This document shows positions 1-8,029 of a DNA stretch of 64,000 nucleotides, in pieces. Numbering within the stretch: position 1 is the first letter of the stretch; each line of letters begins with the position of its first letter. The position numbers were made by a program, and so were the translations under genes. The notes below the pieces were generated by a model that saw nothing but the letters and a program-made list of their open reading frames with translations, was not told where the DNA came from and ran no database searches. Source of the stretch: Anoxynatronum sibiricum (GTDB taxonomy: Bacteria > Bacillota > Clostridia > Peptostreptococcales > Tindalliaceae); contig NZ_JBCITM010000011.1 in NCBI RefSeq assembly GCF_039414295.1, forward strand, positions 62,001-126,000, given 5' to 3'.

Positions 1-881
1 ACTACCATATTGTAAAAGACGGTGATACCCTTTCTCTCGGCAGCCATGAACTGATATTTTATATGACACCCATGGTCCATTGGCCTGAAACCATGATGAC
101 TTATGAGAAGAAAACTGGAATTCTTTTTTCCATGGATGCTTTTGGAGGTTTCGGTTCATTGGACGGCGGTATTTTTGACGATGAAGTGAATCTAGAGTTT
201 TATATGGATGAAATCCGCCGCTATTATTCCAACATCGTAGGCAAGTATGGTGCCATGGTTCAAAAGGCACTGACCAAACTTAAAAATGCCGGTATTCCCA
301 TTAACATCATCGCCCCCACCCATGGTCCTGTCTGGCGTACTGCCCCCGGTTGCATCATTGATTACTATGATCGCTGGTCAAAGGCTGAAACCGAAGAAGG
401 CGTTGTTATTGTTTATGGTTCCATGTATGGCAATACACAAAAAATGGCCGATCTAATTGCCCGTCGCCTTGCAGACAAGGGAATTAAAAACATTCGAATA
501 TACGACGCCTCCAAAACGCATGTCTCTTACCTTATCAGTGATATCTGGCGATTTAAAGGTGTTATTTTTGGAAGCTGCGCCTATAACACCGGCCTCTTCC
601 CCTCAATGGAAAGCTTGGTGAGCAAACTTGAAAATTATCAGTTGAAAGATCGCTACTTGGGTATTTTTGGTACTGCCTCCTGGAGTGGTGGCGGAGTCTC
701 TAACCTGAATAAGTTTGCTGAGAAGATCAAATGGCAGCAAGTTGGAGAATCTGTGGAAGCAAAATCCTCACCCAAAGAACAGGATTTTGAAAAGTGCATC
801 GCCATGGCTGATGAAATGGCAGACTTGTTGATTCAGGAACGTCAGCCCGGTGTCAACCCATTTTGCAGCATCATCTATTAA
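1..881 (+). CDS. Flavodiiron protein (FprA type), 5-prime truncated by window edge
   Basis: The reading frame is open from base 3, so the gene starts outside the window. The first visible part is the end of the metallo-beta-lactamase-like di-iron domain (HWPETMMTY, then DAFGGFGS, then the late ligand histidine in APTHGPVWR). A flavodoxin domain follows, with the FMN phosphate loop GSMYGNTQKMAD and the later GSCAYNTGLFPS and GTASWSGGG loops. Flavodiiron proteins reduce O2 or NO in the cytoplasm of anaerobes using electrons from rubredoxin or NADH:rubredoxin reductase. A hairpin terminator follows the stop, so it is the last gene of its transcript. The family assignment is firm; O2 versus NO preference cannot be read from this part. 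Confidence 0.93.
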   Translation, partial: YHIVKDGDTLSLGSHELIFYMTPMVHWPETMMTYEKKTGILFSMDAFGGFGSLDGGIFDDEVNLEFYMDEIRRYYSNIVGKYGAMVQKALTKLKNAGIPINIIAPTHGPVWRTAPGCIIDYYDRWSKAETEEGVVIVYGSMYGNTQKMADLIARRLADKGIKNIRIYDASKTHVSYLISDIWRFKGVIFGSCAYNTGLFPSMESLVSKLENYQLKDRYLGIFGTASWSGGGVSNLNKFAEKIKWQQVGESVEAKSSPKEQDFEKCIAMADEMADLLIQERQPGVNPFCSIIY

Positions 882-923
882 GAATCTCTATTACCAGAAT
901 ACCTTGTAATCACGAATTTCGCA

Positions 924-953
924 AACCTCTTGTAGCCCGAGAGGTTTTTTTTT
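924..953 (+). terminator. Rho-independent terminator after flavodiiron gene
   Basis: AACCTCT pairs with AGAGGTT around a 9-base loop, followed directly by a run of T residues. It lies about 40 bases after the flavodiiron stop codon. Confidence 0.85.
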
Positions 954-1023
954 ATTTTCTATTCGCTGAAAGCCCTTAAAATAAAAGCTTTCACAAAAAC
1001 GCTCTCTTTCGCAAAAATAATGA

Positions 1024-1052
1024 TTGCACTTCTCTTTTTAACCGATTATAAT
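1024..1052 (+). promoter_or_regulatory. Sigma-A type promoter of folC
   Basis: TTGCAC and TATAAT are separated by 17 bases. The -10 box lies 36 bases before the folC start codon. No other gene start lies between them. Confidence 0.65.
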
Positions 1053-1088
1053 TGATCTGCTATGATCATATTTTAAGGGGGCGCACCC

Positions 1089-2411
1089 ATGAGTTTTGCT
1101 TCTGCCATCCATTATGTGGAGACCTCACATGCCTTTGGAACACGGCTACATTTACACACCATTCATCATCTGCTTCATCTTTTGGGAAACCCCCACAGGC
1201 AACTACAAATTTTGCATGTGGCAGGCACCAACGGAAAAGGATCAACCTCCTCTTTTTTGGCCAGTATGCTGACTGCTGAAGGATATCGTACCGGACTCTT
1301 CACATCCCCCCACATGCACTGCTATACTGAGCGTATCCGCATTAATGGAGTCAACATTCCAGAAGAGGAACTGGCACGTATTTTATTACAAATTGAGTCC
1401 CTCTTAACCCCCATGGTTCATAACGGTGAATGTCCGCATCCCGCCATGTTTGATCTGATGACACTTGCGGCCTATATTTATTTCGGAAATGCAGACCTCG
1501 ATTATGTTGTTTTAGAGGTGGGGCTGGGTGGGCTGGAGGACGCCACAAATGTGATAGAAGCTCCCCTTGCTGCCGTCATTACCCCCATCGACATCGATCA
1601 TGTTGATCTTTTAGGCAACAGCCTTTCAGGTATTGCTGCACATAAAGCAGGCATTATCAAACATGACCGACCAGTTATCTATCATCACCAGTTGCCCGAA
1701 GCTGAAACAACCATACGTTCAGTTGCCGCTTCTTTGAGCGCCCCCCTGTTCTGCCTGGAATCGAGTCATATTCTTCCAATGAACTCTGATTTACTTGAAC
1801 AGCACTTTCATTTAAATCATCCCCGGTATGGTTTACAAGACTTGCATATTCGAATGCTGGGCGACCATCAAATGAGTAATGCCGCACTGGCAGCCCTGAC
1901 CCTTCTGGTGCTTCGTGACCACGGAAATCTTACCATCAGCAATGAAGCCATCTTACGGGGTCTTTTAAACACGCACTGGTCTGGCCGCCTTGAAGTATTG
2001 CATCAATCACCACTGGTGATCATTGATGGTGCCCACAACCTTCAAGGAGCTGAAATCCTGCAGCACTTCCTCAACACACATCTGTCTGACCGAAAAATTA
2101 ACTTCCTGGTTGGTATGCTCAACAACAAGGACATTCAAGGCGTTCTAAACACTTTACTTCCCTTGGGCCACAAACTTTTCTTCACCCGAGCTGCGAACTC
2201 AAAAGCAGTCGATCCATTGCTCCTGGCTGAAAATGTTCAGTTTTTCGGCAAAGAAGTCTATGTAGTGGACTCACTTCCCGAAGCTGTGGAAGCTGCCTAT
2301 CTTGAGACCTCTATGGATGAAGTGCTTGTGATTACCGGTTCGCTATACCTTGTAGGTGATGCCAAAGCCGCTTTGCTCCAATTCCTGGATCGGCAAAAGG
2401 AAGCCAGTTAA
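1089..2411 (+). CDS. folC: Folylpolyglutamate synthase / dihydrofolate synthase
   Basis: A 440-residue Mur-ligase-family enzyme that ligates glutamate to dihydropteroate or tetrahydrofolate with ATP in the cytoplasm. The P-loop GTNGKGS lies at residues 46-52, followed by the family's FTSPHMHCYTERIRING segment, EVGLGGLEDATN, and the C-terminal-domain entry IDGAHNLQGA. The length is normal for FolC. The start ATG at 1089 is preceded by AAGGGGGCGCACCC. It has its own promoter (1024-1052) and terminator (2431-2476), so it is monocistronic. Whether it has both the folate-synthesising and the chain-extending activity cannot be told from sequence. Confidence 0.95.
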   Translation: MSFASAIHYVETSHAFGTRLHLHTIHHLLHLLGNPHRQLQILHVAGTNGKGSTSSFLASMLTAEGYRTGLFTSPHMHCYTERIRINGVNIPEEELARILLQIESLLTPMVHNGECPHPAMFDLMTLAAYIYFGNADLDYVVLEVGLGGLEDATNVIEAPLAAVITPIDIDHVDLLGNSLSGIAAHKAGIIKHDRPVIYHHQLPEAETTIRSVAASLSAPLFCLESSHILPMNSDLLEQHFHLNHPRYGLQDLHIRMLGDHQMSNAALAALTLLVLRDHGNLTISNEAILRGLLNTHWSGRLEVLHQSPLVIIDGAHNLQGAEILQHFLNTHLSDRKINFLVGMLNNKDIQGVLNTLLPLGHKLFFTRAANSKAVDPLLLAENVQFFGKEVYVVDSLPEAVEAAYLETSMDEVLVITGSLYLVGDAKAALLQFLDRQKEAS

Positions 2412-2430
2412 TCATCCTAAGAAATGCAGA

Positions 2431-2476
2431 AAATCCGGACAATCGTCTTCCAACAGAAGCGTTGTTCGGATTTTTT
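2431..2476 (+). terminator. Terminator between convergent folC and yedK-like gene
   Basis: AAATCCG with a following ACAA pairs with TTGT and CGGATTT, with one G-T wobble, around a loop of about 14 bases. It runs into TTTTTT on the plus strand. The minus strand has a weaker T-rich tail, so it may serve both converging genes. Confidence 0.8.
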
Positions 2477-2488
2477 GTATGATTTTCA

Positions 2489-3064
2489 TTACGCTAATTC
2501 TTTGATGAGTTCCGGTCGATCTCGATGATTCGCCAGTAGCTGTCGCGCCATTCTATCATTCGCCATCCAATTCTTAATCTCACTCTTTCTCAGAATCAGT
2601 GGCATGCGGTCATGAACGCCTTTCATAGTTACGTTGGCTTTAGTAGTAAGGATCACAAATCGGCTCTCATCTCCGTATTCCCTGTAAAGACCTGCCATGT
2701 AAAGTACTGGTTCTTCAGGTAAACGGAAAAGGTATTTTTGTTTTTCTGGTTTTTTCCATTCAAAAAAACCGGTGCCGGGAACCACACACCGGTACTGCTT
2801 CACACTCCCTGAAAACATGGTTTTCTCCGCTGCTGTCTCTGACCTGGCATTGATAATAACGCCACTTCCTTTAAAATGAGGAAATCCCCAAGTCATTGGC
2901 CAGGGTCGAATACTGCGATCTCGAACCATTATCACCGGCACCATATCAGTGGGAAAAATTTCGCCTGTTTTGGTCTTTTTCAGCTGCCCATCTTCCAAGT
3001 GGCTGATGATCCAGTCGATCTCTTTCAACTCCTGGTCTGTCATCAACTGAAAGCGTCCGCACAT
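2489..3064 (-). CDS. SOS response-associated peptidase family protein (YedK/HMCES)
   Basis: A 191-residue SRAP-domain protein. The family covalently caps abasic sites in single-stranded DNA through the amino-terminal cysteine at position 2. The chosen ATG at 3064 gives MCGRF, which is required because Cys2 must be the mature N-terminus; upstream in-frame codons would bury it. It is preceded by TAGGGGGTGTTACC. Conserved motifs follow in order: INARSETA, the active-site glutamate in PGTGFFEW, and the histidine in HDRMP. Convergent with folC and probably monocistronic. Confidence 0.92.
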   Translation of the reverse strand: MCGRFQLMTDQELKEIDWIISHLEDGQLKKTKTGEIFPTDMVPVIMVRDRSIRPWPMTWGFPHFKGSGVIINARSETAAEKTMFSGSVKQYRCVVPGTGFFEWKKPEKQKYLFRLPEEPVLYMAGLYREYGDESRFVILTTKANVTMKGVHDRMPLILRKSEIKNWMANDRMARQLLANHRDRPELIKELA

Positions 3065-3145
3065 GGTAACACCCCCTAACATTTCTGTACTGTTTTGAAT
3101 ACTCTTTTAGTATATGTGTTTTTCAGCCTTGTATCCACTGGTGAT

Positions 3146-5218
3146 TTAGAAAGATTCAACCAGTTCAGAATATAACTCCTGCGAAAGCACACTATATCTT
3201 CCTTCTTGACCCATTTGTAATACCGCTGTACCATCCTCCAGTAAATAAGCGTAAAAATCATGACTTTCGTTTTCGTTCGAGAATTTTTGGCGAATCAGAT
3301 AGCATTCTCCCAGAGTAGCAACATCAACACCTTCCCATGCAGCAGACTTCACTATAAAATCCATGAAAATTGCTTGCGCAAGCTGTTCATTTTCATGGGA
3401 ATAAGTAATCGGTTCCTCTCCATTTTTTACAAGCTTCGTGATGCTGTATTGAACATAAACATCGTCTGTCCCAAAAAGATCGATTAGTTCCTGCAATTTT
3501 TCAGGACTCTCTGCATAGACCCGCACGTCGTAATCAACCATTCCATCTGCCCATTTCCGGTCATAATGGTGCTTCATACCTTCGCCTGAAACAGATTCCA
3601 CCTTGACGTAAAAGTCTTCTAAATTGTCAATCAGTGCAAAGAGAAGCACCGCGTTTAAATCAAACTCACCAGCCCCGTAGGTAATAGTTTCATCTCCATC
3701 GAGAATCCACTCCACACCGCGTTCATTTCCAGTAGTGTGCAGCATAAAGTGATTATGTCGCAATCCTTCCGGGAGACGCAGCAGGCCAAGCAATTTGCTC
3801 ACAGCTGAGTTGTCTCCCACATATAGAGTGCGTGCTTTCCATAACGCTTCGGCAGAGCCGATCTCCGAAGCTTGCGTGACACTTTCCAAGTGTTGTTCAA
3901 AAAAGAGCTTCACTTCATTGGGTTTTATAACTGGATAGGAAAAGCTGGGTTTTATGCCGTTATCTACCCACACCGCAGTATAATTGGCATTGAAGTTAAA
4001 GCTAATATCCATTACTGTGCCCTCTTGCAAGAAACCTTCACATGTAAAATGGACTTGATTGCTTTTGTCACGATTAACCTCTCTGCTCACGCTTATTTCC
4101 TTCCTGCCGACACGAAGCTCCCCTAAAAAAGGTATGATTTCTTCTGCCTTTGCCGCAGAAAAACTCATGTCTTCATTGCCATCAGTTAAGGTACCGAAAG
4201 CAACTTGATTGAGGGGTTCTAACGAGATTCCATCATTACCTCCAACAGCGTCGGCGAGCGCGATACTGCGAACACCACCAAAGGTACCGGCAACTGCAGC
4301 CGTGCCAACGATAAGAACGACAACAAGCGATACCATAAGCGTTTTAGGCTGTTTTGCAATGCGCTTGATGCGTTCTGTCATTTCTCTTTTGCCACCAGTC
4401 ATCATCGTAGCACAGCAAAAGAGATCGGAAGGCTTTGATGGTGCAGTCATCATATCGATCAGCGTTCTCCCATATTCAATACGTCTACTATCACCAAGTC
4501 TGCGGAGTGTTCCCTGGTCACAGGCAAGTTCGCTGTCTCTGCGGGACAATACAGCGGCCACCCACACCAATGGATTAAACCAGTAAATGCACAGGCACAA
4601 AACACGCACGAATGACCAAATATGGTCTTTCTGGCGATAATGCGTCAGTTCGTGAGCAATCACATAAGTTGCTTTATGTTCATCCAACAGGCTTTCAGGC
4701 GTGAGATATACAGCAGGCTTCAAAAATCCAAACAGGCAGGGAGAAGGCAATCCTTCGGCCTTATACACAGCCAATGGAATATCTTTCATCTGAATCTGTT
4801 TTCTGCTTTGTCTGAGTTTCCGACTTAGTCGCTTATTTGAAACCGCAAAAAACAAACTGCAGAGAAAAACGCCACTAAGCCATACAACTTGCACAATCAC
4901 TTTTAACCCGACCGCTTCTGTTTTGATATCAGCAGCCAGATCACTGTTTTGGATTATTTGTAAATCGTTCAGCATTGTTGTTCCGGGGTTTGCTGGTGTG
5001 CTGGGCCGTGTACTTGTCAATTGATATCCCTGATTATTTGGTACCACATTCATTATACTGACAGGACTTTCAAACAAAGAGAACGGCAGTAACAACCTGA
5101 TGGCAACAAGCACCCATAATACATACTGCAGCTGTGAAGAAATTTTGTTCCGCAACAGATATCGCAATGCCATCAAAATGAGGATTAAAGCCGAAGATGT
5201 GATGATAGTTTCAATCAT
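3146..5218 (-). CDS. M56 (BlaR1/MecR1-like) membrane metallopeptidase sensor with uncharacterised C-terminal domain
   Basis: A 690-residue membrane protein. Hydrophobic segments lie near residues 3-22, 33-46, 108-126 and 290-315. The zinc motif HELTH is at residues 189-193 with a downstream ligand region SRRDSELACD, typical of the BlaR1/MecR1 protease domain that cleaves its partner repressor. Residues 320-690 form an extracytoplasmic region that lacks a visible SxxK/KTG penicillin-binding signature, so it is probably not a beta-lactam receptor. Its start ATG overlaps the stop of the BlaI-type gene by 4 bases (ATGA), so the two are translated together. No beta-lactamase gene is nearby; the ligand and the target genes are unknown. 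Confidence 0.85.
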   Translation of the reverse strand: MIETIITSSALILILMALRYLLRNKISSQLQYVLWVLVAIRLLLPFSLFESPVSIMNVVPNNQGYQLTSTRPSTPANPGTTMLNDLQIIQNSDLAADIKTEAVGLKVIVQVVWLSGVFLCSLFFAVSNKRLSRKLRQSRKQIQMKDIPLAVYKAEGLPSPCLFGFLKPAVYLTPESLLDEHKATYVIAHELTHYRQKDHIWSFVRVLCLCIYWFNPLVWVAAVLSRRDSELACDQGTLRRLGDSRRIEYGRTLIDMMTAPSKPSDLFCCATMMTGGKREMTERIKRIAKQPKTLMVSLVVVLIVGTAAVAGTFGGVRSIALADAVGGNDGISLEPLNQVAFGTLTDGNEDMSFSAAKAEEIIPFLGELRVGRKEISVSREVNRDKSNQVHFTCEGFLQEGTVMDISFNFNANYTAVWVDNGIKPSFSYPVIKPNEVKLFFEQHLESVTQASEIGSAEALWKARTLYVGDNSAVSKLLGLLRLPEGLRHNHFMLHTTGNERGVEWILDGDETITYGAGEFDLNAVLLFALIDNLEDFYVKVESVSGEGMKHHYDRKWADGMVDYDVRVYAESPEKLQELIDLFGTDDVYVQYSITKLVKNGEEPITYSHENEQLAQAIFMDFIVKSAAWEGVDVATLGECYLIRQKFSNENESHDFYAYLLEDGTAVLQMGQEGRYSVLSQELYSELVESF

Positions 5219-5598
5219 TTCGGCACCTCCGCTTCCTCCAAAATAGCGTGTAACTCATCAATTTCTTTTTTGGTAAGTTGTTTTTTGCGCACCAATGTGC
5301 TCATCATCAAGCTGGCCGAACCTTCAAATGCACGTTCGAGTAAAGAGCGTGTTTCCGCCATGGCAACATCATCCCGTGCTATATTAGGATAATAGTGTTT
5401 TGCGCGACCCACCACTTCATAGCGAAGAACACCTTTTTCCGTCATGCGTTCCAGCATCGTTTGTACTGTGCTGCGGCTCCAGCCCGGATTTTCCTTTAAT
5501 TCATGGCAAAGCTGCACATAAGTGCGGGGGGCAATTTCCCAAAGCTTCTCCATGATGTACCACTCACTTCTTCCAAGCGTACTATTGTTATTTGCCAT
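5215..5598 (-). CDS. BlaI/MecI/CopY-family transcriptional repressor
   Basis: A 127-residue winged-helix repressor. The DNA-binding part runs from residues 5-80 (GRSEWYIMEKLWE, then the recognition-helix region WSRSTVQTMLERM and the wing GVLRYEVVGRAKHYYP), and a helical dimerisation tail follows. Such repressors are cut by the partner M56 protease when a signal is sensed. The start at 5598 is chosen because AAAGGAGGATTGTG stands in front of it; codons further upstream fall in the promoter. It is first in a two-gene operon with the M56 sensor. Confidence 0.92.
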   Translation of the reverse strand: MANNNSTLGRSEWYIMEKLWEIAPRTYVQLCHELKENPGWSRSTVQTMLERMTEKGVLRYEVVGRAKHYYPNIARDDVAMAETRSLLERAFEGSASLMMSTLVRKKQLTKKEIDELHAILEEAEVPK

Positions 5599-5615
5599 CA
5601 CAATCCTCCTTTGAA

Positions 5616-5667
5616 CGACAAGTGTCGACCACGAACTCATCATAGCATTATGCACGACAAGTGTCAA
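5616..5667 (-). promoter_or_regulatory. blaI-M56 promoter with two BlaI-type operators
   Basis: On the minus strand TTGACA (5662-5667) and TATGAT (5639-5644) are 17 bases apart. Two dyads with the form GACA-NN-TGTC are present: CGACAAGTGTCG at 5616-5627 downstream of the -10, and CGACAAGTGTCA at 5655-5666 over the -35. The ACA-NN-TGT core matches the half-site pattern known for BlaI/MecI operators, so autorepression is inferred. Confidence 0.8.
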
Positions 5668-5751
5668 GTAACGCTGACAAAGTGAGAACTCTGATTACTT
5701 CGTTCTATCCATACCTGCAAAGCTTTATAATTCAAGGGTTTTCCTTATTTA

Positions 5752-7116
5752 TCACTGGTTATCCATAAACAAACGATTAACGATTATATCTCTTATCTGT
5801 CCATCATCAAAATTTACCTTCCCGGACACATGCACCACCTTATTTCCCTTTTGGAGGATGAGTTCATCCCGATCTTCTGTTAATGCCAGATGATCCATCC
5901 GCCAGGATGACTTCATTGCCTCATCTGAGACAATGGTTTTTGTCAAATAATAGTTGCCTCTAAATTTGACACCCCTCATCAATTCTTCTGTTATGCCATC
6001 AAAAATCATCTGCGCAAACAATGGATGTATGGTGTTGTAATAGCGGACGCGTACTCCCTGACTCTCTTCTTCAAAGTCCCAGACCTCCAGGTAATCATAA
6101 TGCAATGGTGTGAGAGGACTCATACCGCGGTTAAACTCTCTGATTGCCAGACTCCCCTGCTGTGATGTTTCGATCAGTTCCATCATGGTAACTAACGGAT
6201 AGCCCTCTGGAACAGGGTCAATTCGATTGCTATCATCAAAGGGTCGATTGCTCAGCAGCGAGCTGACAATGGCCATTGAAAAGAAAGCAGCCAAGACCAC
6301 CAAGGTGATATAGGCAATACCACTATTCTTATCGGTTGATTTGTTCTTAATGACGTATCGAAGGCCCAGTCCAATGATCGTTCCCAAAACTGGCCCTATG
6401 ATGGGGATCACGCTGCTGGGCTTAAAATATGCATCTACCAAAAATGCCACCATGATTAGAGATACTATCGTCATTGCAATGCCATTAAAAGCCATAATAC
6501 GCTTTTGGGCATTTTTCAGGGTGGGCTTATCCAAAGGCAAACCTCTTTTGATATTTTTTCTAGCCTTGAATACTCTTGTCACGCTATAGACAGTGGAAGC
6601 CAGTAAAGCCCCAAAAAGGATGGGGAATAATACTGTTACCGCAACACCTGCAAAGCTCAATAAATGATGATGTCTGACGGGAAAATGCATCGCCAATGCC
6701 ACTATGCCAACAATCAAAATCAGTGAGGTATTTAGTATCTCACCTTTAAAAAGTGTGGTCTCTACAATTTTCTGCTCCAGCACTTCATCAGTTTGAATCG
6801 GAACAGAATCATCATCTTCAGAATAGAAATATTGTAGGTAGTCCTGTGAAGTGATGAAAGTCCATCCCGATGCTTGGCACAGGCTTCTGTACTCCTCTGA
6901 TTCTTTTGTGTTTGCCGGCGTCAGCGGGCCTTCATCTTTAAACACATCAACATAAAATTTTAATCTCCGAGGCTCTATCGCCCTAAACTTTGCCACCACT
7001 CGCCCAACCCGTTCCAACATCCACCCTTTCGCAGCCATTTCTTCCAGATAGATGCCTATGGCTTTATAGTCCAAGGAAAAGAATCCCCAAAAAACTCTCT
7101 TCGTTTTATGTTTCAC
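5752..7116 (-). CDS. DUF2812 domain membrane protein
   Basis: A 454-residue protein. The N-terminal 110 residues resemble the DUF2812 domain (KVFWGFFSLDYKAIGIYLEEMA-like opening, then a WTFITSQDYLQYFYSE segment). Several hydrophobic segments follow between residues 125 and 300, and a soluble C-terminal region of about 150 residues closes the protein. The start is a GTG two codons after the PadR stop, using the AGAGGGGGCGGTGA at the end of the PadR gene as ribosome site. DUF2812 genes are commonly paired with PadR repressors and are thought to form membrane-stress or export modules; the actual function is unknown. Confidence 0.75.
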   Translation of the reverse strand: MKHKTKRVFWGFFSLDYKAIGIYLEEMAAKGWMLERVGRVVAKFRAIEPRRLKFYVDVFKDEGPLTPANTKESEEYRSLCQASGWTFITSQDYLQYFYSEDDDSVPIQTDEVLEQKIVETTLFKGEILNTSLILIVGIVALAMHFPVRHHHLLSFAGVAVTVLFPILFGALLASTVYSVTRVFKARKNIKRGLPLDKPTLKNAQKRIMAFNGIAMTIVSLIMVAFLVDAYFKPSSVIPIIGPVLGTIIGLGLRYVIKNKSTDKNSGIAYITLVVLAAFFSMAIVSSLLSNRPFDDSNRIDPVPEGYPLVTMMELIETSQQGSLAIREFNRGMSPLTPLHYDYLEVWDFEEESQGVRVRYYNTIHPLFAQMIFDGITEELMRGVKFRGNYYLTKTIVSDEAMKSSWRMDHLALTEDRDELILQKGNKVVHVSGKVNFDDGQIRDIIVNRLFMDNQ

Positions 7117-7120
7117 CAGA

Positions 7121-7438
7121 TCACCGCCCCCTCTCTAGATGATGCCTGCCGTCTGAAACCAATTGCACCAATCTATGGTATTCATCCTTCAAAATATCTA
7201 ATCCCTTATCTGTTATTGTATATACCTTTCTTCTATTCTCCTCTGAAACCTGTGCAATTATCTTCTCTTCTTCAAATCTGGATAGAAGATTATATAGCGT
7301 CCCAGCTCCAATCTTGACCCTTCCATCAGTTCGCCTATCTACTTCCTGCATAATACTATAGCCGTGCTGAGGCTCTATCAAAGTCAGAAGTATATAGTAC
7401 ATCGGCTCCGTCAAGGTTTTAAACTGTTCCCTAGCCAT
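7121..7438 (-). CDS. PadR-family transcriptional regulator
   Basis: A 105-residue winged-helix repressor with the typical PadR core: PMYYILLTLIEPQHGYSIMQEV, then GAGTLYNLLSRFEEEKII, then RKVYTITDKG. The start ATG has GGAGGTGATTCG in front of it. It is the first gene of a two-gene unit with the DUF2812 protein; only four bases separate the stop and the next start, so coupling is likely. A 22-base dyad lies just downstream of its promoter, indicating autorepression. Confidence 0.92.
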   Translation of the reverse strand: MAREQFKTLTEPMYYILLTLIEPQHGYSIMQEVDRRTDGRVKIGAGTLYNLLSRFEEEKIIAQVSEENRRKVYTITDKGLDILKDEYHRLVQLVSDGRHHLERGR

Positions 7439-7464
7439 CGAATCACCTCCATCGCATCTATATC

Positions 7465-7516
7465 GATAATAGATATATCTACTATCAATATACTACAGTA
7501 TTTCTTCTTTTGTCAA
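7465..7516 (-). promoter_or_regulatory. padR promoter and palindromic operator
   Basis: On the minus strand TTGACA (7511-7516) and TATATT (7487-7492) are 18 bases apart. Bases 7465-7486 form a near-perfect 22-base palindrome whose core TAGATATATCTA (7470-7481) is exact. It sits over the expected transcription start, the usual place for a PadR autorepression site. Confidence 0.7.
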
Positions 7517-7589
7517 TTATCTATTAATCACGATGACCCGAGATGCGTTAAACTGTGGTGGCACAGACATTGATTGAATCTAATAATCA

Positions 7590-7611
7590 TTTGCCCACCA
7601 TTTGCCCACCA
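7590..7611. repeat. Tandem 11-base direct repeat
   Basis: TTTGCCCACCA occurs twice back to back, followed by the related ATCTGCTCATCACC. The stretch between the padR promoter and 7770 holds no gene that can be supported. Confidence 0.4.
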
Positions 7612-7770
7612 TCTGCTCATCACCTGGCCATCATGGGTACATCATACGCCTCAACATCAAGGCACAAACAGATGGGCTCCCCCATGTCAGGAAGGAAAAA
7701 TGACAGCATGAAAGGATAGAGGATAACCGGACAAAAGGACAAAGAAATGAAAAAATGAAAGGAGGTTCCC

Positions 7771-7923
7771 ATGAACGAATTCTTAACACCAGTGGCCAAT
7801 GTGGGTTTTCCCATTGTGCTATCCATCTACCTGTTGGTCAGGCTGGAGGGTAAAATTGAAAGCTTATCAGACAGCGTTCACGAACTGGCCAAAAGCATCA
7901 CAGTGCTTGGCAACCGGGAGTAG
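7771..7923 (+). CDS. yvrJ: YvrJ-family membrane miniprotein
   Basis: A 50-residue protein with one membrane helix. It opens MNEFLTPVANVGFPIVLSIY and continues into LLVRLEGKIESLSDSVHELAKSI, the pattern of the Firmicutes YvrJ family (NVGFPI in the helix, then an amphipathic LExKIExL segment). A strong ribosome site AAAGGAGGTTCCC stands six bases before the ATG. YvrJ proteins have no established role and often lie near phage or bacteriocin-like genes. A decayed second copy of its 3-prime end is at 10652-10708. No partner gene is visible on this strand. Confidence 0.75.
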   Translation: MNEFLTPVANVGFPIVLSIYLLVRLEGKIESLSDSVHELAKSITVLGNRE

Positions 7924-8029
7924 GTTTTTGGCACCATCAAAAAATGGCGGCAAAGCTGCAGAAACAGGCAACCCTATTCCATAGCAGCTTCGCCGCCACG
8001 TTGGAAGCAATAGATGCATTTATCGGGGG

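Noticed and set aside
1052..1279. Alternative frame at the folC start
   Set aside because: It overlaps folC in another frame and has no match; folC has the better ribosome site and full family motifs.
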